Shown: positions 1 to 9,250 of the stretch, piece after piece
Numbering within the stretch: the stretch's first letter is position 1
Layout of the letters: each line of letters opens with the position of its first letter
From: Allodiplogaster sudhausi
Taxonomy: Eukaryota > Nematoda > Chromadorea > Rhabditida > Diplogasteridae
Assembly (NCBI GenBank): GCA_945643635.1
Contig: CALZFC010000006.1
Location: 1,705,501 to 1,769,500, forward strand
Length of the DNA stretch: 64,000 nucleotides
Direction: 5' to 3'
Notes under the pieces: model-generated
What the model was told of the DNA's origin: nothing
What the model saw: only the letters and a program-made list of their open reading frames with translations
Database searches by the model: none
Program-made: the position numbers and the translations under genes

Positions 1-50
1 GTTCACGATTCATTGGAAACGGTAAACACGCAAAAAAAATGTGTAGAACC

Positions 51-133
51 CAATTATTTTGGTACGAAACTGAAACAATATTGTTCGATATATCATCAAA
101 CAATATCGTTTCAGTTTCGCACCAAAACAATTG
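51..133. repeat. 83-bp imperfect hairpin (MITE-like)
   Basis: Two arms of about 35 bases face each other around a 12-base AT-rich loop. The left arm starts CAATTATTTTGGTACGAAAC and the right arm ends GTTTCGCACCAAAACAATTG. A few mismatches show it is not newly made. No coding capacity. It is probably a miniature inverted-repeat element in or near the transporter gene that follows; target duplications are not clear. Confidence 0.6.
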
Positions 134-253
134 TTGTTTCAACCAATTTTTTTGGGTTGCGAGAGTGATGCATCCCGAAGAGTGGCAGACTATCTGCTGA
201 CACCTGTAATAGTGCCCATAAGTCCTAACAATAAGAAAGATCGCACGGTCGAA

Positions 254-325
254 ACGGGTGTAGCTCAATGGCAGAGCAGCCAACACATGAGCCGGTGGTC
301 CCGGGTTCGAATCTCGGTGCCTCCA
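254..325 (+). pseudogene. tRNA-like sequence, degenerate
   Basis: The two internal RNA polymerase III promoter boxes look intact: A box TAGCTCAATGG and B box GGTTCGAATC. The D stem (GCTC/GAGC) and T stem (CCGGG/CTCGG) pair. The acceptor stem has only about five pairs of seven, including G-U pairs, the anticodon stem does not close, and position 33 is A instead of T. If the usual spacing is kept the anticodon would be CAT (Met). It is best read as a tRNA pseudogene or the head of a tRNA-derived element rather than a working tRNA. Confidence 0.5.
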
Positions 326-370
326 ATGATCCTTGCGCCTTTCGATGGTATGTACTCTCTCTGTCTGCAG

Positions 371-1373
371 ACACCCATAACTGGGAATGGTGTGCGACTC
401 TCCGGCCGGTGAATCGTTATGTATTCTATCTCCTATATGCCATGTGCTACGGAGTCGCTATCTCTGTTCTCAACAACTCGCTTCAAGCTCTCTTCAGTCG
501 CGTCTTAGGCAACAGTCCCCAGGTATCATTTTCTTATACTTTTCGGGTACAATAAAGTGACAACATGTATATCTTTAATATATATATAAAAAAAACCAGC
601 ATAGTATAAAAAGATACGCACAATCGAGCTGAAGCAGTACGTTAAACGAAAATGGAACGAAAACACTTCATTCTTTTTCTAACGTTATTCACTGAAATAG
701 TGGAAACGGTCTTTAAATAGGGAGCAGATTACCTACAAAGACCTGACAAAAAAACCATATTAAGAATGAAGAGGAGTCCTTCACACAGAAAAAAATGTGA
801 CATACAATTTGTGTTCCATCAAAAATTGTGACCAAAATTGTCACATGGGAGCGCACATCTAAAAATTATGACATCGGATGTCACAATCGGATGTCACAAT
901 TGCGCAGGGAACGATGCAGGGCGTTAGCCAAGCCGTCGGCAGCATCTCCCGAATACTTGGCCCCGTTATCATGGCGTACGAAAATATTTATTTACTTATT
1001 TATTTATTTACTTATTTGTTTATTTGGTCGATCTTGATTGCCCAATCCTTCTTCCTCTTGAATGCCATCTTGAGCCAATCTTTATTTATTTCTTTATTTA
1101 TTGATAGATGTGAAAACATTGACATTTATATTCTGCAGCAAATCGATTGCTCAATTCCTATGACTGTGGAAATATTTGCGCAGATCTGCGTTTGATGCGC
1201 ACGGGCCCGCCGCATCGTGGGGAGTGGCCCTCGTGCTCATCCTTCTCACCATCGCAGTCTGGGCCTTGTTCTTCCACCGAATGCTTCCTCGGGACAGGCC
1301 GCCGCCCCCTGTTACGACATCTCCCCAAAATACCAGTCAAATCGCACACACTCGGAGTTCTAATTATATCTGA
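371..1373 (+). CDS. Major facilitator superfamily transporter, 3' exons (MFSD8/CLN7-like)
   Basis: Three exons join with matching phases: 371-522, 908-975 and 1184-1373 (stop TGA). Joined, they carry two motifs of the last transmembrane helices of MFS transporters: a helix segment ending SRVLGNSPQ, then GTMQGVSQAVGSISRILGP, the loop-and-helix signature with conserved GTMQG and R-x-LGP seen in the MFSD8/CLN7 group of lysosomal transporters. The final exon encodes a strong membrane helix (around WGVALVLILLTIAVWALFF) followed by a short basic, proline-rich cytoplasmic tail. Earlier exons were not found in the window, so about two thirds of the protein is missing to the left or in unrecognised exons. 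MFS membership is fairly safe; the MFSD8 subfamily is an inference from motif memory. Substrate unknown. Confidence 0.7.
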
Positions 1374-1743
1374 CTCTGTTGAATACCGGTACTCTTTTCA
1401 TAATGTAAAATATTGATGACTGTATCAGATGTTTTAATAAGTTGGCACGTTCAAAAGCGAGATAAAGAGGAGTTTTTAATCCTAAGGTATTATAATTAAA
1501 ACAAAATAGCAAATATTCCAAGACCGTTTGAAATTTTACAGATGTTCTGTTGTTTTGACCACATTTAACAATTATATACAACGTAGAAAAAACGAACCAT
1601 TGAATTTTTTACTTTTAATTAATGCGTAGACCTTACCTTTTTTATTATTCGCATTCAAACAAGCGCTTCCTTCATATAAGTATGTATGTATGTATTTGTG
1701 CTGTCAAATCGAAATATGTATGTATTTTATGTACGATAAATGC

Positions 1744-1897
1744 ATAAATAACACCTTCTCCACCTTCTCGAGGTTCCCCTGGACGGCGCGGCCTCGACAG
1801 CCGCGACTGCGTGATTTGGCTGGAGACGGCGGGCGGGTTCCGAAGGCGGCGTCACTACTTGGCTTTTGACGAAGCGACGTACGCCGAGTCCTTCGAG
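1744..1897 (+). other. GC-rich exon-like segment, unassigned
   Basis: In otherwise AT-rich DNA this block has one long open frame, including the peptide LAFDEATYAESFE, and ends at a textbook donor (GA|GTAAGT). I do not recognise the protein. It may be a coding exon of a gene whose other exons are not evident, or a relic. The 350 bases before it and the 600 after it contain nothing I can support. Confidence 0.25.
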
Positions 1898-2558
1898 TAA
1901 GTGGCGTCTACGCCTCCATCTCGGCCATGCACAGGTGCTAGGCAGGTGACCGAATTGTAGTCGAGACGGAGTGTTGAGTGATGAAAAGATCTGATTAATT
2001 TTCATTTTGCACAAATATGTTGATGCATCTTACATATATACAAATATACGTGTTTTCTTCCGAATTAAGAAAACATAATCGCAGGCCGCTGGGAATCTTC
2101 GTTTTAGCGGGCTTGCTGATTGTGTGGTCCCAGAAGCCGTACATTTATTGAAACGATTAGACTGGTAAAGTAATTATCGACTAAATATAAAAATTTGCGC
2201 ACATACCATAATTAAATGCTATTATATCATTATTGCGTCATTTCAGCCCTTTAAATCAACCATAACAAATAACCTTCTATTAAATGGACTACCGAAAAAT
2301 GAAAATCACCTATGTATTCATGTAACTTTTTTTTGGAAACATTACATATGTATGTAGGTGCGAGAAATAGGTATGAACTGGGAGCTGAGAGAATATTTTC
2401 AGATCAAAATACTGTTGCAAACGGGCATATGCGATGAACGAAAAGAACATATTCACAGAAACACATTCTTGCCGGAAAATGAATCGTACAAACATGAATA
2501 TTTTTGAATGCGCTTTTAGGGGGGGGGGGATAACTCCAAACGCGCGGATGCAACTTAC

Positions 2559-2669
2559 CTGAGATGCTCTTCATCAATGACAAAACAGTGCAGGGTCATC
2601 CATCACGTCTGCCAAGGGTCTCTGGAGTGGGCAGCATGGCGAGGCACTTCCAGATGACATCACAGTGGA
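2559..2669 (-). other. Exon-like segment with both splice signals, decayed
   Basis: Read on the - strand the block is bounded by CTCTGCAG and CTCAG|GTAAGT. One frame reads VIWKCLAMLPTPETLGR before a stop codon, so it may be a relic exon, possibly from a transposase or other repeat protein. No partner exons were found. The surrounding 1.9-2.87 kb is AT-rich with no other supported feature. Confidence 0.2.
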
Positions 2670-3022
2670 CTGCAGAGAGAGTTCTGTATGAGCGAGATCT
2701 CATTTGGAGTCCTCCTCGTACAAGATACATGTATGTATATTATGAATGAATGTATTAATGTTATACTTTTTTTGCTTTTTAAATAGCTTTGTAAGATGTG
2801 GTAATAAAGATATATAGAGTAAACATATGTCGCTTCTCACGTATTTACTCTCGGCGTCACCAGGCCATCTAACATACAGTACCGCCCAACATTTCAGGTA
2901 CATAAATTAATTAGATTAATTAGATTAATTTAAATAATTTCAATTGGAATTTGAGCGATATTAAGCACTTTTACGCAGTTTCTTGTGTTTGTTCGGGTGG
3001 TGTTTGACATGCTGAACAAGTA

Positions 3023-3517
3023 CAGTACCGCCCAACATTTCTGGTACATATATTAATTATATTAATTATATTAATATAAATAATTTCAATTGATTTTTAA
3101 GCGCTCATGGCGCATTTCAATGTAGTTTTCTGTTCAAACTAGACTAATTCGATGCAGAGAAATACGTTGGAAACATTAGTTTCTCAAAGAAAGTAGAGAC
3201 TGACGAGAAAATTCATGTTTTAGTCCTAAATCCATTGAAAGATGCAGCGCAATTGCGCATTTAGTGCAGCGCAATTGCGCATTTAGTGCAGCGCAATTGC
3301 GCTGCATATTTCAAATAATTTCGGGCTAAAACATGAATTTTCTCGTCAGTGTCTTCTTTCTTTGAGAAACTAATGTTTCCAACGTATTTATCTGCATCTA
3401 ATTGGTCTAGTTTGTACAGAAAACTACGTTGAAATGCGCCATGAGCGCTGAAAAATCAATTGAAATTATTTATATTAATATAATTAATATATGTACCAGA
3501 AATGTTGGGCGGTACTG
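3023..3517. mobile_element. Inner palindromic element nested in the outer one
   Basis: It has the same first 20 bases as the outer element (CAGTACCGCCCAACATTTC), its own TA pair (3021-3022, 3518-3519), and two arms that mirror each other over about 210 bases (for example GCGCTCATGGCGCATTTCAA at 3100 against its complement at 3430). Past the termini the arms differ in sequence from those of the outer element, so it is a related but distinct subfamily that jumped into the left arm. The apex contains three tandem GCGCAATTGCGC palindromes. Confidence 0.85.
3243..3305. repeat. Three tandem copies of a self-palindromic 23-mer
   Basis: The unit is TGCAGCGCAATTGCGCATT plus a short TAG spacer, repeated three times at the loop end of the inner palindrome. 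GCGCAATTGCGC reads the same on both strands, so each unit is a small cruciform candidate. Confidence 0.85.
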
Positions 3518-3969
3518 TACATACAGTCAGATTTTAAAAAGAATCTGAAATGACCGTTTAAAAATGAATTCGGCCGGTTTTAGGAGGGTCATGGCCGTCT
3601 TTTAGGTGCCTTCGATAACACAAGATGGACGGCACCTAAAAGACGGTCATGACCCTCCTAAAACCGGCCGAATTCATTTTTAAACGGTCATTTCAGATTC
3701 TTTTTAAAATCTGACTGAATGTACTTGTTCAGCATGTCAAAAACCAATCTAACAAACACAAGAAACTGCGCAAAAGTGCCTAATATCGCTCAAATTTCAA
3801 TTGAAATTATTTAAATTAATTTAATTAATCTAATTAATTTATGTACCTGAAATGTTGGGCGGTACTGTACAACGAACTTGTTTCATAGTATATTTGCTAA
3901 ATGCAGGTTTTGTTCGCAATAGAATATCATCCACAAAGTTCTCTTTTTGCGCAATTACATATTCAAGTG

Positions 3970-4018
3970 TTCAGAGGAAATTTGGAAGTTCATAGACTTT
4001 TTGGCGGTACCGTATGTC
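3970..4018. mobile_element. Mariner-like terminal remnant
   Basis: The stretch TTCATAGACTTTTTGGCGG followed by TACCGTATG has the look of a Tc1/mariner terminus (ACGGTACCGCCAAAAAGTC on the other strand). A sister end lies inside a laminin intron at 22,655-22,690. No opposite end or transposase is present here. Confidence 0.4.
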
Positions 4019-4047
4019 CATATAATCCCCCTAAACCCCTAAACTAG

Positions 4048-4345
4048 TTGGTGAATCATTGCCTCTCCTTTTTCTCATCGTGGTGCGTGAAGAGAACATG
4101 CATTCACTACGGTTGCTTACTTTGTTCATGTACCGGAATTTTAAATGATTCCTACTACGCATTCAAACATCTGCCACCGCACGATCGAATACTTGATTTG
4201 GAAGTCACTCTTCAACGTTCGATTCCACCTTTGAAGCCGACTCTCCTGTCTGCTGTTCTCCCCGTCCACTCACTCTCCGCCCTCCAGGCATACCATCGTC
4301 ATTGATGTCCCGCAATGGCCACCTTAGACAGAGAAAGAGACAGAG
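4048..4345 (+). repeat. Diverged copy of a unit also present at 53.85-54.26 kb
   Basis: The two stretches share order and wording over about 300 bases: CTCATCGTG, GAACATGCA, CGGTTGCTTAC/CGGCTGCTTAC, TCCACCTTTG, ACTCTCCTGTC, CCCTCCAGGCA, and GTCCCGCAATGGCCAC, then a (GA)n run. By eye roughly three quarters identical. No open frame is shared. This is a dispersed non-coding repeat or a duplicated gene flank. Confidence 0.7.
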
Positions 4346-4557
4346 AGAGAGAAAAAAACATTTATATTATTCATATACATACATACTTACATGTATCGGG
4401 CAACTTTTAAGGACAAAAACGGAGTAGAATAAATTGTTAGTTCAATTTTTGCAATTTTATAAATGTTAATGTCCAAAACAAAACAAAAAAAGGTGAGAAA
4501 TAAAATGTCACGGAAAGAATTGTAAAGAAAAAAAGGTGAATTAGGCATTAGAGGATA
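4346..4557. other. Laminin 3' flank
   Basis: AT-rich sequence lying downstream of the laminin stop codon (the gene runs leftward). It holds the 3' UTR, but I could not identify a clear poly(A) signal on the coding strand. Confidence 0.4.
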
Positions 4558-4866
4558 TTAGATGGCCGGGCAGCCCAGGCTCGCGTCCCCGACGAGTTCG
4601 AACTGAGAGAGAGGAACGTCGTGGAGGGACAGACGAGTCTCTCTTCTCATTCGACGCAACTCTTCTCCTTCTCCCTTCAGCACGCGCACGCAGCCGACAA
4701 AGGTCGCTGAGAGAAAAAAAAGAGTAAGAGAGAGAGAGAGAGAGAGCAGATGGCGATAAAGAGGTAAAAAAGAGAGAAAAGGAAGGAGTAAGGATGGAAA
4801 GAAAACAGAGAGTAAAAGAAAAGAGAGAAAAGAGAGTGTTTGAGAGAGAGAAAAGAGAGAGAGTGG

Positions 4867-4905
<39 letters not shown>

Positions 4906-7672
4906 ACGTTGCTTGAGCACTTCTTCATTGACCATGCCCTTGGCTGGCTTGCCAATGAGAATGGGATCCTTAAGTGCGAAGTCATTGCCTGCCCTCTTGC
5001 CAATCTTCATGTTACTCTTTCCGTCCACTGACATTGTCAGCAGATTCTTCTTGCGGAACAGCTGAATTCAACAGAGTAAATATATAATACAAGCATTCCT
5101 CTAAATATATAAATAGACAAGACAGTCAATATAAAAGTGCTGAAAAAAGAAAGAAAGTAACCTTGACATGATGCCAATGGCCATCGCAGAGTGAAAACTT
5201 CTTCGCAGACTTTGCAATGATCTTTGTCTCTTGCTGAAATAGCGTGATTTTGGTAAAAAGAACTGAAGCCGATCATGGCTTCCCGAACCTTCTCAGCAGT
5301 CTTGAGGAGAAGAACGAGGTTGCCATCCTCGAGAGCGAGAGAGAGGAATTCCACTTTGCCAATCGAGAGAATCAGACCGCTCGAGACGCGAGCACGGAAG
5401 TCGATCTCCATGCGGAACGTCACCATGGGCTCGTCGTAAGGCAGGATGCCGTAGCCGCCGTCCTTCCCAAGGAAAACGCCCGGTTCGCTGGTCACTCCGC
5501 AAGGGGAGACTCCGAGCGAGAAAGAGGGACTCGTTAGACGACGCCCGTTCAGCTCCACTTCCGACAGACAACCAGACAACTCAGCGCGGACCGTTTCCTG
5601 ATGATGGCAGAGAAGGCATGATTTTTTAGAGAGAAGAAGAAAGGAAGAGCGCACGAACAAGGCCGAGTCGGACGAGGACAGCGTGTCCGGTCGCGTTGTC
5701 GAAACCGCCCACGTGCACGGGGAATTCGACATCTGCCGACTCCACGGGATACTCGCCCGCGCTCTCCATTATTTCGCCATCTTCAAAGGCGCAACTTTAC
5801 AACAATAAGAAAAATCTACTGATTTCATCTAGAAATCAGCAATATGATGCAATGAAGGAGGAGAGAGAGAGCAAACATACCAATTGACAGAAAGGCTAGA
5901 TTTGCCTTCCTTGTCGCTTTGATGAAATGCCAGCGCCGGTCTGTCAGCAATTTCGCAGATCGAATTTTTACCTTAAATGGAAATCTAAAAAGGAGGGAGG
6001 TGAGGCGGGGAGAAAGAAGCAGAGGCAGAGAGAGAGAGAGGCCTCATCTTTCCATTTGTTTCGACCCCATTTATGACCTTCGATAAAAAAAAACAACGGG
6101 AAAACTAGATTCACATTTCTCTGCTACTTTTGCCGGAGGTCCATAAGAAGCGAACAATCAGGCAAGAAAGTGTATACAAATCCTATGCAGAATAGATCAG
6201 AGTTACTGTATTTTGTAGCGCAAAATTTGAACGAACGATTCCGGAGGGAGAATTGAAGGAGAACTGGACGATTCCATCAACAAGGAAGAGGCCAAAGTGG
6301 TCGTTCGGCTTGCGACCAGCGATGTACACGAGGGGGCCAGAGGCTGCTTCAATGCGGGCCCAGAGAGAAACGGACTCACTGCAAGAGAGGAGATTAGGAA
6401 CTCGAGAGGAAATACTGAAATAGACTTACGCCTGGTCGAAAGTTCCCGGTTCACCGAAACGAAGATGCGAGAAGGGCTCCAGGCCGAAACGATCGGCAGT
6501 CTTATCCTTCTCCATTTCATCTCCGGCTGTCACATCCAAAGCACACACATCCGGATAGGTTGGCTGCAGAGATTCATTTTCCGAGAGTGCAGGGAATAAG
6601 GGGAGCAAATGGAAACTGACCCTGCTCTCATACTCAGCCACTGCTTCTTCATGTGGCGAGCCTTCTTTCTCTGCCTCTTTTTGCTTCTCTTCGTCTCCTT
6701 CTTCCTTCACTGCACATCCAGTCAGCCGCACCTCACGTCGATTTGCCTAAGCATGATTTTCATGAATGAAAGCAATGTATAGAGTCACAGATCGAGGGGG
6801 AAAGAGAAAGATAGAGAGAGAGAAAGAGAGAGAGAGAGACAGAGAAAGAGAGAGATAGAGAGGGTGATGCACGGAGAGCGATGCAGCCACAGATGCCAAT
6901 TCAAAAGAAACATCGCACCTTAGAGAAATCAAGGAGAGATCCGGCGAAGGAGACATCTCGAATACAGCCTACAAACTCGCCCGCGGCTTGCTTTCCAAAG
7001 TGGAGAGTGTACAACTCGAAGGGCTGAAGCAGAGAGTGAAGAGTTGTTTGGATAGAAAAGAGAGGGGAGTTACCTCAATGTCCAGATGAAGTTTGTCAAG
7101 AGAAGCAAAGTAAACGTCGTCGAGAGATGCGACAACTTCACTGGATCCCGCCTCTTTTCTCACTGAGACGTAGTGCCAGAGGTTGTCGTGGAGTTGGCTG
7201 ATTCCGAGTGGGAAAGACTCCGATTCACTCGAGCCTATGCGCAGGGAGCCCCCAGACAACGACAGGGACAGAAGCTGCTCCTGCAATTTTACAGTCCACC
7301 ACGTTCCAGCGCGTCAACCAAAACAGCAAAAAATTTCTTGAACCTCATCGTCATTCTTGACCGTGGCGATGACGGCGTCGGGCTGTTTCGTCTTGAAGCG
7401 AAGCGAGAAGTCGAAGGAGACGCTGGGTTCGCCCTTGCTTAGCGAGATGTTCGAGAAAGAGGCTGAGGATCGGCCAGACAACAGAGACACCTCAACAACG
7501 AGACATCCTCGACTATTCTAGGCTGCATTGGACATACTTCACGGGACAGAGAGTCTGGGCAGCCGACGGAGATTCCTTTGCTGCGGTTTGCTCTTTGAAG
7601 ATCCAAGACAGCGGAGTCCAGCCTCACGCTTCGAAGGCAACCTTTCAGAGGTTCCACTGTCGCACGTCTAAA

Positions 7673-7710
<38 letters not shown>

Positions 7711-7802
7711 GCGGGCAGAGACAGAGAGAGAGAGTAAGAGAGAGAGTAAGAGAGAGAGAGAGAGTAAGAGAGAGAGAAAGCGATAGAGAGAGAAGTGGAA
7801 GA

Positions 7803-7841
<39 letters not shown>

Positions 7842-9250
7842 GCTTAAAAAATGAAATGTAAATATGAGTGAGAAAAGAAAGAACGTGTGAACGTCGAGAG
7901 GAATGCCACCGAGATAGAGGAAGTGGCCGAGTGTGTCGGAGCGGATCTCCCCAGTCACTTCGCCTTCATGAACCTGCAGAATGAACTGATGTCGAATACA
8001 AGGAATGGAATGGATCGACGACCTCTTCGTCGACTTGAATCCGAATCTTCTTCTTGTCCTTGGCCAGCAGAATCGTGTGCCACGCCCCGTCGTTGAATGT
8101 CTGCTCAGTGGCGAGACTCGTCACTCCCTTCCCGAAGTCAATGGCCATCTTCACAACGCCCCCCGACAGTTCCAATGACATAAAGTCACTCTGTAAATAA
8201 AAGCAAAAAGTAATGGCATCATCTACAATCGGACTGACATCCTTTCCGACGTAGAAGAGAAGAGCGTCCGGAGCGAACGAACGGAACGACAGAGTGAGGG
8301 ACACTTTTTCACGCGGATTCCAGAACATGGGAATCTTGAAGTTTAGGAATCCGTCTCCAGAGAGGCCAACTTCTGAAAGAAAAGCAATTATAAATGGCCA
8401 AAAAGGAGGAAGGAATGGAAGAAAGTACCTTTGTCAAATGGAGACTGAGCAGATGGCGGCTTCGTAGCCCCCGACACGCCGATCAGCCCGCGTTCGTTCA
8501 CACTCCACAGCCCGACGATCTCACCGTTCAGCACAACTTCTGCCAGATTGCCGACGAAATTGCGTTCAGCCAATGGAATCTCAATATATATGAATGATGA
8601 AAAGCATAAGAAGTCTGTCAGCACAGAAAAAGTACCGAGAATTGAGGAGGAATGCCACCGACGAAGAGCTTGGCACTTTTCCTCTTGAGATTAAGCAGAG
8701 AATGCCTGCCCTTGGAGACATCAGAGCGTGTTTCCCGAGTGACCCTTCCATCGGGCGTGAGCAGAGAGAGCGAGAGAGAAGGCCCGAGACGGGACAGCCC
8801 GAGGCGGTGCCACTCTCCGTCGTCCACTCGACTTCAGAAAGCACACTCTTTCTCTCTTCCACACTCTTCACAGTCACAGTCACAACAACAACACCTTTCT
8901 TCACATTCAATCTCTCTCCTCTACATTTCTTCCTTAATATAAAAAAAAAACAAATACGTTGATAGAGCAAGCCGCAGTGGCTGGTCGCCCAGCTGGATCG
9001 TCACGGCAGGCCTTCCATCGACAACTTCGACTGCGATGAATTCTCTCTCTTGTCCTTCCACATTTCCCAAGTATAATGGAGTACCTGAATCGACAATATA
9101 CGTTTAATATTAGAACGATTTCGATGACCGACCATCATGGGAAGTTTGCATGAGGAAGGAGATGTCGGTAGCAAGGGAGGAGTGAGTGATTGGCTGTTGC
9201 AGATGTGCATTTACGGAGCTGCCTCGCTCGAAGTGTGCAGCCAGGGGCAC
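4558..9250 (-). other. epi-1: Laminin: five LG (globular) domains and C-terminus
   Basis: LG1: exons 9250-9133, 9084-8958, 8831-8636, 8579-8429. LG2: 8372-8239, 8190-8023, 7973-7885, 7667-7538. LG3: 7490-7344, 7280-7074, 7023-6919. A Glu/Lys-rich linker (6746-6621). LG4: 6563-6430, 6378-6237, 5971-5881, 5780-5680, first part of 5597-5289. LG5: rest of 5597-5289, 5233-5162, 5061-4908, 4706-4558. Each LG shows the W/L-LFxG core and a closing GC-x-R cysteine ([37 protein letters not shown]). The exon starting at 7490 uses acceptor GTTGAG, making a 47-base intron, because the nearer CAG gives a stop. The protein ends [10 protein letters not shown]. Confidence 0.88.

Larger units (their letters stand above)
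2875..3869. mobile_element. Outer palindromic TA-flanked element (MITE)
   Basis: Terminal inverted repeats begin CAGTACCGCCCAACATTTC at 2877 and end with the reverse complement at 3867, each flanked by TA (2875-2876, 3868-3869), the target duplication of Tc1/mariner-type elements. Almost the whole element is one palindrome: left arm 2877-3020 plus 3520-3620, right arm about 3640-3867, with a 20-base loop near 3620-3640. The inner arms (GAATTCGGCCGGTTTTAGG and its complement) are nearly perfect. There is no open reading frame, so it would be non-autonomous. The left arm is interrupted by a second element. Confidence 0.85.

Noticed and set aside
5244..5537. Plus-strand frame opposite laminin LG exons
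   Set aside because: Shadow of the - strand coding sequence; the - strand frame matches LG domains and splice sites.
7500..7537. Extending laminin exon 7667-7538 to the stop near 7,440 as a truncated isoform
   Set aside because: A GTATGT donor and an acceptor 47 bases later restore frame into LG3; read-through loses the LG fold.
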